A stretch of 64,000 nt of DNA, from assembly GCA_963573315.1 (NCBI GenBank), contig OY752146.1:2418001-2482000 (forward strand), given 5' to 3'. The position numbers were made by a program, and so were the translations under genes. Positions 33,121 to 44,725 of the stretch are shown here, in pieces; position 1 is the stretch's first letter, and each line of letters begins with the position of its first letter. The notes beneath the pieces were generated by a model. It did not search any database, was not told the DNA's origin, and worked only from the letters and a program-made list of their open reading frames with translations. Origin of the DNA: Entomortierella parvispora. Taxonomy: Eukaryota > Mortierellomycota > Mortierellomycetes > Mortierellales > Mortierellaceae.

Positions 33121-34757
33121 TCAGGGATCTCCGTTGTTCTAAAGATCCCATCTTCAAATATACCCACACGGTATCCCGCAGATTGACAGTACCTGTTTTT
33201 CCATGGTTCATGGTTCTGTTCCGCATCTCACACATCTCCACATGTCAAATACTGTTTTTTGAACACAAGAGTCAGACATGTATTCGATATTTCTATTCAT
33301 CAACTATCTATGGCCTGCTCTCAGTCAGCTTTGCGCCCCATGTCCACAGAGGGAGAACAAAGCTGTGCAGGGCGCACCAACGAGCAGGCGGCAGGCCTAT
33401 CGCACCCCACCTACCTTATACTCTACCTGGTTTATCCCTTTTGCAGCGGTATACACGCACAGTACTCCAAGCAAGCGACATTCATAGACCACCTCAGCCT
33501 CCCGGCCAGAGCTTTGCACTTCGGACATCAGAATCAACAAGTCGAGGCGGCATAACTCCACGCGTCAAGGCGTACTGGGAATAGTTTGGGGGAAGGGGGG
33601 AATTGTGCTAGTGGGTGCAGTGTCTGACAAGAGGGGGCGCACGAGACTTGGACCGTGATAAAACAACACACAGAGAGAGAGAGAGAGCAAAGTAACAAAA
33701 TGGACAGACGCCCCAACAAAAAGGACAGATACGTGAACAAGAAGAACAGAAACACCAACTACATGGACAGAACGAACGGGAAAGAGAGCAAAAGGAAGGT
33801 GGTCCAAGTCTTCGCTTCCATGAGTGCGATAGTGTGAGCTGCAGCATGCGATACGCGAGCCGCGGAGATAGTGTGGCAATCTGAGGCGAGGTAAGGGGGA
33901 CAAGACGAAATCAGTGAGGTAGGGCGAGGAAGAAAGAGAAGAAAGAGAGAAAATAAAAGAAAAGAGCCGCGCCTTTTTCTGTCTTGTTCGCCGGTCCTAC
34001 CCACCCACGTGAACCCTTCTTCCTTTGTCCTTCTGTTTCCTTCCCACAGCAAACACGAACAAAAAGGGTCCTTCCCTGTGCACTGCACTGCCTCACTCCC
34101 ATCCATCCACGCGCACAGGTCTTTTTGTTTGAGAGCCCGCCTGTCTGTCTTTCCCCGAGCATCCGTGTGATGGAGGTCAACAACACACACACCCTCTTTT
34201 CACTCGCCATCATCCTTCCTCCCGTCCTCCCTTTGTGTTTCAACGTCAGACAACAAGCCCGACAGTGATGAATACTGAATGGTCCACCTCGATGCTTCAG
34301 ACGCACGATGTCATCCGTCCTGTGGGAGCAACGACGACTGAACTCGGTCCGTTCATCGTCTGGAAGCAGCTCGGGAGATAGCCAGTAGACTCGTCCTTCG
34401 ATAATCTGCCCAGTTAGAGGGTGGTGTCAGATATCAAGGTGGCAGCCAGTTTTGCGAGTGGTTCTTACTCGTTTTCGTCGACTCTAGCCAGAGCGAGGAA
34501 CGAGGAACAGTGGATCCAGTTGATTATAAACGGTTGTCATGCCCACCTACTTCCCTCCTCTTCCCTGTTCCTTTTCTCTCTCATCCTCTCTCTCCTTCCC
34601 TCTGTTTATCACATATCCTTTGTCTGCTGGTGCTGAGAGGGTATCGACGAGTTTAGGTAACAAACGACCATCCTGCTGTGTGAAATCCAGGACCATTGAA
34701 TAAAGAATTAGTTGGATTAGATCTAACGATTTTCCTTCCCGATCTCTGATTTCAGAC
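33121..34757 (+). repeat. Dispersed repeat unit A1
   Basis: From the left flank through GTCAAATACTGTTTTTTG (33244) to the start of the next unit (34758); period 1514 nt. It contains the GCAGGGCGC...CCAACGAGCAG core, a GA-rich tract, an intron-like GTAAGG...CCCACAG segment at 33891-34049, a CT-rich tract and GAATAAAGAATTA near the end. No frame is conserved across copies. It is most similar to unit B1. Confidence 0.85.
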
Positions 34758-36240
34758 GTCAAATACTGTTTTTTGAACACGAGAGTCAACCATGTATTCG
34801 ATACTTCTATTCAACAACTATCTATGGCCTGCTCTCAGTCAACTTGCGCTCACATAAGGAGAACAAAGCTGTGCAGGGCGCGCCAACGAGCAGGCGGCAG
34901 ACCTATCGCACCCCACCTACCTTATACTCTACCTGGTTTATCCCTCTTGCAGCGGTATACACGCACAGTACTCCAAGCAAGCGACATTCATAGACCACCT
35001 CAGCCTCCCGGCCAAAGCATTGCCCTTCGGAAACAGAATCAACAAGTCGAGGCGGCATAACTCCACGCGTCAAGGCGTACTGGGAATAGTTTGGGGGAAG
35101 GGGGGAATTGTGCTAGTGGGTGCAGTGTCTGACAAGAGGGGGCGCAAGAGACTTGGACCGTGATAAAACAACACACAGAGAGAGAGGGAGAGAGTAAAGC
35201 AACAAAAGGGCAGATACTTGAACAAAAAGGACAGATACATGAATAACATGATCAGATACATCAACAAAATGAAAGAACGAACGAGAAAGAGAGCAAAAGG
35301 AAGGTGGTCCAAGTCTTCGCTTCCATGAGTGCGATAGTGTGAGCTGCAGCATGCGATACGCGAGCCGCGGAGATAGTGTGGCAATCTGAGGCGAGGTAAG
35401 GGGGACAAGACGAAATCAGTGAGGTAGGGCGAGGAAGAAAGAGAAGAAAGAGAGAAAAGAAAAGAAAAGAGCCGCGCCTTTTTCTGTCTTGTTCGCCGGT
35501 CCATCCCTCCAAGTGAACCCTTCTTCCTTCTTCCCTCTGTCTTCTCTCATCGTTCCCCACAGCAGACACGAACAAAAAGGGTCCTTCCCTGTGCACTGCA
35601 CTGCCTCACTCCCATCCATCCACGCGCACAGGTCTTTTTGTTTGAGAGCCCGCCTGTCTGTCTTTCCCCGAGCATCCATGTGATGGACGGTCAACAACAC
35701 ACACACACCCTCTTTTCACTCGCTCTCTCTCTTCAACGTCAGACAACAAGCCCGACAGAGATGAATACTGGTCCACCGCAATGTCATCCGTCCTCTGGGA
35801 GCAACGACGACTGAACGGAGCTGAACTCGGTCCGTTCATCGTCTGGAAGCAGCTTTTGGAGATCAGTAGGCTCGTCCTTCAATATTCTGCCCAGTTCGAG
35901 GGAGGTGCCAGATAGCAAGGTGCCAGCCAGCTTTGCGAGTGGTTCTTGCTCTCGTTCGTCAACTAGAGCGACGGACGAGAGACAGTGGATCTAGTTGATT
36001 ATAAACGATTGTCACGCCCACCAACATCTCACCTCCTCTCTCCTTTTCCTCTCTCCTCTTCTCCCTCTTCCCCTCTGTTTATCACATATCCTTTGTCAAA
36101 GGTCAGTTACGGACGTGATAACGGTCAGTACTGACGCTGGGAGGGCGTCGATAAGTTGAGACCATCCTGCTCTATGAAATCCTGGACTATTGAATAAAGA
36201 ATTAGTGGGATTGAATTGGACCCGATCTCTGATCTCGGAC
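34758..36240 (+). repeat. Dispersed repeat unit A2
   Basis: Begins at GTCAAATACTG directly after CTGATTTCAGAC and runs to CCCGATCTCTGATCTCGG. Intron-like segment GTAAGG...CCCCACAG at 35396-35562. It shares subtype markers with B2 rather than A1 (ATCCATGTGATGGACGG, GGTCCACCGCAATGTC). It ends with GAATAAAGAATTA. Confidence 0.85.
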
Positions 36241-36616
36241 CTCCGTTTGATGACAGTCCGAGGGAAGCCATGGTCGTCAAAAGGTGCACACGGTGTGTTT
36301 TTGATGTTGCTGTCTGTCCCGGGGGGTTGTCATTCTATTCAATTCTTTCATTTTGTTTGGCTGCAGTCATTGTTGCCACCATCCACCCTCTTTCGTACGT
36401 CCTCGAGTTCTTTTCCTTCTCTCTCATTTCCTTTCCTTTCCGTCTTTTCCCTCACCTCCATTCCTGATTCACACAAGTTTCTCTCAGCTGTTACCCCCTC
36501 TTTCCAGTACTTCCAGTCCTCTTTCTTCGAGCCGTACTTGCTGCCTCAATCAGACATTTTCCTCCCTATACTTGTGTTCGTCACTTTCCCCTCTCGCTGC
36601 CTAGACCAAGCACACA
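36241..36616 (+). promoter_or_regulatory. Upstream region of the F-box gene, conserved in copy B
   Basis: CT-rich leader directly before the ATG, including CCACCCTCTTTCGTACGTCC. The same segment precedes the paralogue at 63095 (about 62641-63094), so the promoter was duplicated with the gene. No TATA box is identified. Confidence 0.5.
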
Positions 36617-38260
36617 ATGTCCGCGTCTTTGTCATCGTTTGCACCTGTGCGAAAAGTCAGGAGAATCCTACAGGACCAAGAGCCGTTGCACTACCTTTCC
36701 TTGTCGAGTTTCAATCTATTGTCTTCAGAGATACGTTGTCTGATCGCGGATGATCTCTCAAGAAACGACCTCGCTACATGCATTAAAGTCAGCAAAGGTT
36801 TCCGTTACATTTGGGGCCCTTACCTGTTCCGAGATGTAGATTTGACTGAGGAAGCTGAGCTCATGTTCTTCCAGCTGGAGACCATCCAAGAGCTGTTCTT
36901 GAGCCACTGCGAGCTCACCCGTTCTTTCGTGAGCTACTTTGGGCTGGAGCATGGGTGGCTCCTGATGGATGCAAAGTGCTCGGGACTGAGGCGCCTTAAC
37001 CTTTATTTCCAAAGTTTTATGAGGAGCTCCCCAAAAGCTGTGTTCGAGCTCGTGGATGAGCTCGCGTGGATCAACCCCGACCTGGACCGTGTAACTCTAA
37101 AGGGACAATACGACTGGACGGCGGCCCTGAGCGCCTTTTCTTTCTGCAGGTGCCTCTCTCAGTTGCACTTCGATTTTCAAGAGCATACCCTCTCCGAGGT
37201 ACTGGACCCCTCCGATGCCGACTCTCTGGAGGACCTCAGCGGACTATTGAAAGTGAGGCAGATGTCCCTGTCCGGCCTGAAGGGCTCCATCAACAGGATC
37301 TTCGTGCCTTTGTGTGCGTGCCCCGGCCTGGAGGCCGTAACAATTCGGTTTGTAGATGCCTGGTCGGTCTCGGCGGAATTCAGGTCCAAGATCGCGATGC
37401 TATTGAAGGACGTCGAGTGCCTGACCTGGGAGGCTAATGAAGTTAGTGAACGGGGCTTGGACCAGATGTTGGCTCTGGGGGCAGAGGCCAAGAAGGTGAT
37501 CATCTCGGTGCCAAGAATTCACTCCCTGAAGCCCCTGGTGATGAGAGCGGCAACCCTCAGGTCGCTCACTCTCGATGGAATTCTTGGCTCGCACGGTGCC
37601 GAAATCCAGACGTTCTTGGAGGAGGCGACCAAGCTGGAGGAGTTTTGCGCGCTGCCGTCGGCTCTGCTCGAGAACGGCCACTTGAGGATGCGTTCTCACC
37701 ATTTCCACGACAGTTCGGAGGCGATGCAGGGTTTGGCCTGGGTGCTGGACATTGATGGTCCAACCCAAACATGGGGGTGTTCACAGTCTCTGACACGGCT
37801 CGAGCTGTGCATCGAACTTCTGTACTTTTCATTCGAGGAGGATGGACTGTTCTCGCACGAAAGTCGAGTTGAGCACACGGCGGTGTACCAACAGCTTGGC
37901 CTTTTGGTCAACCTCCAGCATCTGCGAGTGGGGCAGAGAAGGGCGTTGACTTCGGTTGGCGACGGTGAAAGACATGGAGGATACCACACATTTTGTTTGG
38001 TATTCACTCTTGAATCCGGTATCGGCCTGCTTGGAGGTATGAAGGCGATGCGGGTTCTCGATGTCCGATGGACCTCACACCGAATCGACGTTCCTGAGCT
38101 GGACTGGTTTCGTATCAACTGGCCCAAGCTAGACACCATCATTGGGCTGGAAGATCTCCCCCCAGGTGCTAGTGAGTCGTGTATCCTTCGGTCGCAGCGC
38201 GCCGCAAGTTGGGCTCAAGTTCATCCTCGAGGAATCGGACAAGATCACCATGAGTACTAG
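36617..38260 (+). CDS. F-box-like protein, module copy A
   Basis: Single exon of 547 residues. The N-terminus has an F-box-like segment (LLSSEIRCLIADDLSRNDLA, then KVSKGFRYIWGPYLFRDVDL). Leucine-rich stretches follow (LEAVTIRFVDAWSV, LRSLTLDGILGS, LQHLRVGQRRAL). No signal peptide or membrane segment is seen. Expected role by family: a substrate receptor for an SCF ligase; the substrate is unknown. It is unrelated at a glance to the F-box gene at 9708. The last ~30 residues follow a C6 run near 38158, and another frame there reads more protein-like (VGLKFILEESDKI), so the C-terminus may be shifted. The paralogue at 63095 is broken. Confidence 0.8.
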   Translation: MSASLSSFAPVRKVRRILQDQEPLHYLSLSSFNLLSSEIRCLIADDLSRNDLATCIKVSKGFRYIWGPYLFRDVDLTEEAELMFFQLETIQELFLSHCELTRSFVSYFGLEHGWLLMDAKCSGLRRLNLYFQSFMRSSPKAVFELVDELAWINPDLDRVTLKGQYDWTAALSAFSFCRCLSQLHFDFQEHTLSEVLDPSDADSLEDLSGLLKVRQMSLSGLKGSINRIFVPLCACPGLEAVTIRFVDAWSVSAEFRSKIAMLLKDVECLTWEANEVSERGLDQMLALGAEAKKVIISVPRIHSLKPLVMRAATLRSLTLDGILGSHGAEIQTFLEEATKLEEFCALPSALLENGHLRMRSHHFHDSSEAMQGLAWVLDIDGPTQTWGCSQSLTRLELCIELLYFSFEEDGLFSHESRVEHTAVYQQLGLLVNLQHLRVGQRRALTSVGDGERHGGYHTFCLVFTLESGIGLLGGMKAMRVLDVRWTSHRIDVPELDWFRINWPKLDTIIGLEDLPPGASESCILRSQRAASWAQVHPRGIGQDHHEY

Positions 38261-38274
38261 TGTCGCTCGGGGAG

Positions 38275-38690
38275 TACCCTTTTTGTTCCTCCTTGTATTT
38301 TTATTTGTACTTTTAGCTGTCTTTTTCTTTCGTTCTTTCACCTGTACTTCTGCTCTTGGTTCTGTTCTGTTCTTGCTTCTCTTTTGTATTTGCTTTTGTT
38401 TGTTTTTGCTTCTGTTCAGTTCTTGCCTCTGTCCTGTTCTTGCTTCTTTTCTGTACTTGCTCCTGATCTTTGCTTTTGTTTTGTTCCTGTTTCTGCTCTT
38501 GTTTCTGTTTTGTTCTTGCTCCTATTCTTCTGTTCTTGTTCTTCTGCTCTTGCTTATGTTCCTCTGTTCTTGCTCCTGTCCTTCAGTTTATATTTGTTTC
38601 CTTCTTCCTTGGAATGTTATTTCATCTTTGCTGTATATTGCCGTCTTGTTCTTCCCTCTGTAATTCTACCATTTCGCTTGCTTTTCGTTG
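38275..38690 (+). repeat. Degenerate T-rich TTCTTGCTYCTG satellite
   Basis: A 400-nt run of imperfect TTCTTGCT / TTCTGTTC / TTTTGTTC words directly after the F-box stop. Frames through it read Leu/Phe/Cys/Ser low complexity and are not genes. Confidence 0.8.
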
Positions 38691-40544
38691 CAGTACGGAT
38701 TGCTCCTTTGGCTCTTTGGTTGAGTATACTTACTCGAAGTTGCTGAGGATGAACATCATTCCTGAATCGAGGCTGGAAGACATCTTGTGTCATATTAGAT
38801 CAGAATTGACTCCATGTCGGCATCTCTCTAGGCAATATGGACTGTGCCAGAGGAACAGTGGGTTCACGGTCCTACTATCCTTCTTTGCTATGAGCCCCTG
38901 ACCCATGAACGCCTGAACGCCTGGCGTCACGACGCCAAGACCATAGTCCGCAGCTATGATAAGTCACACGTTTGTATCGTACGCCTGTAACTTTCAGTCG
39001 TCCAACGTTTAGGTGATTACCGGCCAACCTCTCCCGGATATTTCTTACGCGCTCGTCCGTACTCCCAAAACTTCTGGACCGCCTTGGGATTGATCGCTCG
39101 TCAGCACCACCGACAGAAATCACTTGCCGCGTCAAGATTATCTTCAGATCACTGTATCATACATGGTGGGTATTTCAATTGTCATTGCAATCTTTCATCT
39201 TGCGCGTGATGATAGTCGCTTGATCATGTCGTCTCATCCCTTCATCCAATAAAAGAGGCTCGATGCCACACTTTCCAGCAACCTTCAAAAAGTCCATCTT
39301 GACCTCCTCCTACTCCCCCCCCCCCCCCCCCCTTCCCCAAACACATACAATAGTCATCATATCAACGTACACACCTGTTCAACTACCAATGCTCGCCCTA
39401 CAGCAACGTTGGGGTCTTTTCCACGTCTTTTGTCTTTATCCTTCACGAGTCCATTCACAGAGTCTTTATTAAGCACTAGCGTACCGACATTAAGACGCTG
39501 TCCTGATTTTATGGACTCATTAGCCGATTCTTGATTCTCTTACACCAGCTGGAGGATATTGAAACCACGACCAATGAATGAAAGACAGTCAGTCGAGGAC
39601 TTTCGTGCAGTTCCCAAAAGTGACCCGAGAATCGAGGTCGAAGGTCAAAGAGGGAGGCGACCTCCAGCATTCTCGGATCTTGGTGACAATAGGTAAATAC
39701 CTTTCTTGTTGTACTGTACATGAACATACGGTTCGACTGCAGTTCTTGAGTGCTGATACGATATCGTCTTCTCCTCATCTTTCCCGCCTTGTGTGCTCGT
39801 TTGGCAAATAGCCAATTGATCCAACAAGTCCTATCAAAACACGATCCGGTCGTGCCTGCTTCGCTTCAGCCATCACCGTTGTCTGCATCTATCGTCGGAG
39901 TTGCAAGGAGGATAATCGCCACACAGTATCAACAATACTTCTTTTTTTTGCCAGCAGTTCTCGCTAAATGAGTCTCCAACGTCCGCCATAGCCAGTAATG
40001 GACCTGCTAGGTCTGGACCCTCTATGAGATCCGTGAGATGCAATATTGAGGCATGCGATACGAAAGGGACACTTGGATAGTACAGCAGGAAAGTACCATC
40101 TGCCGTCCGGGTTGATCAAGCGGTCCAACGAGCTACCACACAAAGGATGTGAGATCCCTGGCTACCTTCTGCCATTTCATCGGTGGATGAGTCGAGGGAG
40201 GCACTCCAGAGGGCGTTCAGTATTCAAAATCGATCATTACATAGTATTTCCCTCTGTAATGGGTTGCTTGCAGCTATGTATTCTCTTGACTTTGTCCCCA
40301 CACTAAAGGCCTCATTCATCAAAACGGTGGTACTCACTCTCGAGTCGTGGGAGAATACACAAAGAATTGAGAGGTCGCTATCTGTGACTAAAGCTCAATG
40401 ATCTTCAAACTGATACTCAAGGCATCCCTTTTTTCTTAGTTGTCGTCATAAGTCGTGATCAGGCAGTGCATGTTGCGGAGAGAGGGAGAAGGAGAAGGGG
40501 AAGCAAAAGACAGACCAAGAGTATGCCTCACTGTTTTATTTCCT
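38691..40544. other. Gene-poor interval
   Basis: No supported gene. Open frames are at most 80-90 codons with no recognisable sequence. Contains an 18-C run at 39315-39332. Confidence 0.55.
39315..39332 (+). repeat. Homopolymer of 18 C
   Basis: Eighteen consecutive C between a TACT and TT, flanked by CT-rich sequence. This is the longest C run in the window; its length may be unreliable in the assembly. Confidence 0.9.
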
Positions 40545-40796
40545 TCAGCAGACGATGTTGCAAGAGTAGACTTGCATGTTTGGGTACGTGTACGACATTC
40601 CATCACACAAGGTGAAGTATCCGTTCTGACCGGCACAATCGACGGTCTGGCCCTCACAATTGCAGCTCATCCAGTTCACGTATCGGTTGAGAGTGTTCTT
40701 CCAGCAGGCCGAGAACTTTGTACCGTCGTCGGTAGTGCAATGGGTTGCGGTTGCGACGGCCGCAAAGCTCAGTGCCATAAAGATCGAAAGTTTCAT
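40545..40796 (-). CDS. Small secreted cysteine-rich protein
   Basis: Single exon of 83 residues. A clear signal peptide, MKLSIFMALSFAAVATA, is followed by a 66-residue mature part with eight Cys (20, 31, 45, 47, 54, 64, 79, 83), allowing four disulfides. It has aromatic/Gly-rich loops and ends on Cys. I do not recognise a named family. The size and Cys count fit a secreted effector or antimicrobial-like protein (inference). A TATAAATG on the minus strand at 41055-41062 and a possible 46-nt leader intron (40901-40946) lie upstream. It sits alone in a gene-poor, repeat-flanked interval, a typical setting for effector-like genes. Confidence 0.75.
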   Translation of the reverse strand: MKLSIFMALSFAAVATATHCTTDDGTKFSACWKNTLNRYVNWMSCNCEGQTVDCAGQNGYFTLCDGMSYTYPNMQVYSCNIVC

Positions 40797-42585
40797 GTCG
40801 CGTCAGAAAAAAAGGAAGGTACGCTGTGCTGCGTTCGGTCCATTTTTTTTTCAGAGAGAAAATCGAAGTCAATTGAAGATCTTCACTTCAGTTCTGGTGG
40901 CTGTAAGCAAGAACACAGGCAAAGGCTGCAAAGAGTGCCTTCTTACCAGTGGTTGACAGATGTTATCCACAAGACTTTGGGAGGTGGGAAGGGATTTTTG
41001 AAAGAAAAAGAGTGTTTAGGTTGATGTTGGAGCGGAGATGCTTGACGTCTTTGCCATTTATACGTTGAGGGTCCTGTTGACACACGGCGTTTGGAGACTT
41101 GGCGACAGCCACTGTCAATTAAGCATGAAAAAAAGTTAAAGTGTCATGCGGTACCATCCCCCCCTTTCGGATTAGTAGGGAGAACAACCCAGGGAAGGGC
41201 AAAGGCGATCCAGGGAATGAGGAGAAAGAGGAAAAGGATACTCTGGTCAAGGGCAGTAAAATCATCGCTCGGAAGAGCAAATTGGAACAGGCCGAGGATC
41301 TCCTTGAGTAACCGGCAAAAAAAGTCATCGTCTATTCTCGGTTTGCCTTTGGCGCACACACGTCGCGAAGGCGCGCACCCAACAGCCTCCAAATATCCGC
41401 CCCTAGTGCCTTAATCTTGTGGTTGGACTTGCCAATCCTTCAAATCGTGTGGATAAAAATTCAACTGGGGAACAGATCGCCTGCGCACTGACGCTTTCGT
41501 TTAGTCACACAGGAAGGGTACAAGACACGACGCGTCAAACGCCAACTGTTTTTTCAATGCTTTAGTGTTCTTGTGCCTCCCTCCTGTCCCACAAACAAAC
41601 AAACGTATACCCAAACACTCCTGCCCACACCATTCACTGTCGCCGCAGTGTGGTACCCTGCCTGCAATGGCGCTAGAGCTCGAATCAGCAGTGTTCCCGT
41701 TGTTTTTAGCCGAGACGAAAGTCGAGTACCTGCTCCAACTTGTGCCGAACAACGCAAGCATCTATCTTCCGAAGCGTCGGGCAGGGCGGGACACGAATCG
41801 TCCACTCTACCCACATCACAGTGTTAACTGCAGCTGAAGAGCGGAAGACAAACGCGTCAATTGGGATGTGACGCCGCGAGGAGAGTCCAAGTTCCACCCC
41901 ACTCATCTTGAGCTGGATTATCATACCCCCCCTATTTCGTAAATCCTCCCATCCTACCCACCCTTTGTTGTCTTTTTGTTTTCTTCCAATTGCTCTGTAG
42001 TCCGTATTGAAAAAAGCAGATAGCCAACTAGCCCATGGTACTCTTCTGTCGGCCCAGAGACGGGACAAGCGACAAGAGGCAGTACGGAGGCTAATTATTC
42101 AAAGCCTGTTTATAGCAACGTTCTTTCATTCGAATCCCTTTATTAGGCAGCTTGCGCACTTCCCAGAGTTCTGTCGACATTTCGCGTCGATCGAAGGTCG
42201 TTTTGCTACGTTGATATTTCGTACCAAGGAAAACGGAGAAGACCCGTGTCGTATTTGTCCAAGGTTAGTATGGACTAGTGCTAAATCACATAGTTCTATG
42301 TCAGTGCGGATGAATAGGCAAGAGGAAGACAGGGAATAGAAGGAGAGGGGGAGGAAGGAGAAGGAGAACGGAAAAGAAAGGAAAAAAAAAAAAAAAGGCG
42401 GGAGGTATCACGTGCACTAGTGTCACGGGGCGCGCTTCGCCACAATCCAATCCGCCCATGCCTTGCGCTTTTCTCGTTCGCCCAGCCCCTTCTTTTCGTT
42501 TCAGTCTCTCCGTCTCATCAACTCCACCATCCCCCGCCAGCCTCCATAACTCCCACGACCCAAAACTCTCCACTCCTTTCCAGCA
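40797..42585. other. Intergenic
   Basis: The leader and promoter of the secreted protein lie at its left end and the CT-rich leader of UBLCP1 at its right end. An A-rich tract lies near 42385. No other gene is supported; open frames under 90 codons at 41500-42070 have no recognisable content. Confidence 0.55.
41055..41062 (-). promoter_or_regulatory. TATA box upstream of the secreted Cys-rich gene
   Basis: TATAAATG on the minus strand, about 260 nt upstream of the ATG. The distance is long, but a GTAAGA...TTACAG leader intron would shorten it in the mRNA. Confidence 0.4.
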
Positions 42586-44524
42586 ATGATTTCGAACCAG
42601 AGCGCAGGCGTCAATTCCACAACGGACAGTGTTGTACCTGAGGCCGTCGCTGGCGACAGCCAGGCGACCACAGTGGCGAACAAGGAATCATTGACGGCCT
42701 CTATACTCTCCAAGGCATCAGCCTCCACAAAGACAGGAGAGCCAATGGACCATGTCGAGCAAGACAGGAATGGAAGGCCAGGAGGACTCGCCATCGGTGC
42801 ACCCTTGGACGCATTCGTCGAGACATCTTTGTTGGCAGCAACTGCTAGCCATGCCAGCATCAGCAGTTTGTTGAATGGCACCCAACCAGCGGCCACAGAA
42901 ACCACGGAGGTGGCCACAGAGGTCGAGCAACTGAACCAGAACAACAAGAGAGTCATTTCTCTCACTGCGCAATGGTGAGCAGGAGACTGTGAACTCTTTT
43001 TTTTTTTTTTTTTTTTGGCCATAAAAACACGGCAAAGCTAACACCAACTTTTTTTTCATTCGCTTTGATAGGAACGGGAAGAAGCTGCCTTTCGAGGTCG
43101 ATCTGGATTACACCATCGGAGAGTTGAAGAACAAGCTTGTAAGTTTTCAGTGGCAAGGATGGAAAGAAGGCTTGCATACTATCTCTGGGATTCAAGCAAA
43201 AGCGGTGGCTCCAAAAATACTGATTTTTGTGTTGCTTTGCTAATTTGTCTGGTAGATGGAACTCACGAATGTAGAGCCAAAGCGACAAAAACTAATGCTC
43301 GTGAGGGGAAAGTTGCCTGTAAGGATCCGTTGAACAAGACGCATGCGTGGATGGCATTTTAGAAGAAAAGGATGTCTGCTAACTCTTTTGTTCATCACTA
43401 CTTTATCGCATTCTAGGAGGATCATGTTGTACTCTCGTCATTGTCACTCAAGGACAACCAAACATTTCTGATGATGGGTATGTTGGGGATTTCATCGTAT
43501 GGATGATGGAATAGTACTGCGAAAAAGACAACTGATGTATGGCATCCTCAAAATAGGCACACCGGAGGCAAAGGTGATCAAGGCACCAGAGACGCTGCCA
43601 GATGTACTCAACGACTTGGACGAAGACTATACACCTGATGACGAGGCATTTGCCAGCATGGCGGCGAACCAAAAGAATCTCAAGGCAGTTATTTCAAAGG
43701 TACCATCCAGAGCATCCACACCCATCTGCAATTGTTCCGTCCCTGCTCGAGATTGTTTTGGTCACCATTTGCGTAGTACTCACCCTTTTTCTTTTTTTAT
43801 AAATTTCTTCCCCAATCTTAGTGCGACATTAATATCATGCATGCCCTTCGGCCGGGCAAAAAACTTTTGGTGCTGGATCTGGACTATACATTGATCGACT
43901 GCAAAGCGCTGAACAACCCCATGATTGAGGTGATGCGGCCGGGATTGCACGAGTTCTTGGCTGTCTGCTATGACCACTATGATATCGTGATCTGGTCTCA
44001 GACCTCCTGGAGGGCACTGGAGGCCAAAGTGACGACCATTGGGTTGTTGACGCATTCGGAGTACAAGATCTCGTTTGTCATGGATATCTCGACAATGTTC
44101 TCGGTGATGAGTCAGAGGGACGGCAAGCCGTTCAAACATCAGGTCAAGGCATTGGATATCATCTGGACAAAGTTCCCCCAGTTTTCCGCGAAGAACACCA
44201 TCCACATCGATGATTTGTAAGTACTGAGAAGAAGATCAAGAGGATGAAATTCGGCTGAGTGGCTTCTTCCCCCCTCCTTCTCTCCCATAGACGGCTCCTA
44301 ATGAGATATTTTTCATGGTTCACAAAAAATCTAGGTCCCGCAACTTTGCAATGAACCCAAAGTCTGGACTAAAGATTGGCGCGTTCAAGAACGGGGCCGT
44401 ATCAAGACATGTGGATCGGGAACTCTATCATTTGGCGAAATACCTGATCGACATTAGCAAGAACACCAACTTTAAAGAGATCGACCACAAGATCTGGAAG
44501 AGCCATCGCAAGCTCAATCGATAA
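42586..44524 (+). CDS. Ubiquitin-like domain CTD phosphatase (UBLCP1 type)
   Basis: Seven exons: 42586-42974, 43072-43138, 43256-43318, 43417-43477, 43557-43699, 43822-44216, 44335-44524; 435 residues, all phases agree. A disordered N-terminal ~120 residues precede a ubiquitin-like domain (about 125-195: ISLTAQWNGKKLPFEVDL, VEPKRQKLMLVRGKLP). A HAD/FCP-type phosphatase domain has LLVLDLDYTLID (catalytic Asp 260 and 262) and IHIDDLSRNFAMNPKSGLKI. Family role: UBLCP1 docks on the 26S proteasome through the UBL and dephosphorylates Rpt subunits in the nucleus, lowering proteasome assembly or activity. The N-terminal extension is absent in the animal protein (about 318 residues). Confidence 0.94.
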
Positions 44525-44725
44525 AAGAGCACAACGAAAAAATAATACCTGAGAGAAAAGACTGAGGGATGGCCTTACACCCCTCTCACCCCTCCCCTCC
44601 CCTCCCCTACAGTCGCCAGTGTGCGCCCCGTTTCTGTAAATAAATGAAAATCTTTGTATTCTAACAACGCTCATTGCCCATTGCGGCCCTTCATTGAGAA
44701 TGGGAGGTGTTTTTTTTTGTGTTTT

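Larger units (their letters stand above)
33121..38260 (+). repeat. Duplicated module, copy A: repeat dimer plus F-box gene
   Basis: Contiguous homology with 59596 to the window end. In order it holds a ~125-nt left flank (GGATCTCCGTTGTT...), repeat unit A1, unit A2, a shared gene-upstream segment (TTGATGTTGCTGTCTGTCCC, CCACCCTCTTTCGTACGTCC) and the F-box gene. Exact matching runs of tens of bases alternate with point changes and small indels. The left edge cannot be fixed to better than about 15 nt. Right of the F-box gene no comparison is possible, because copy B runs off the window. Confidence 0.88.

Noticed and set aside
33121-36240. Tandem repeat units as a pair of LTRs of a retrotransposon
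   Set aside because: No TG...CA ends, no primer-binding site or polymerase/integrase sequence between or near the units, and the units abut directly.
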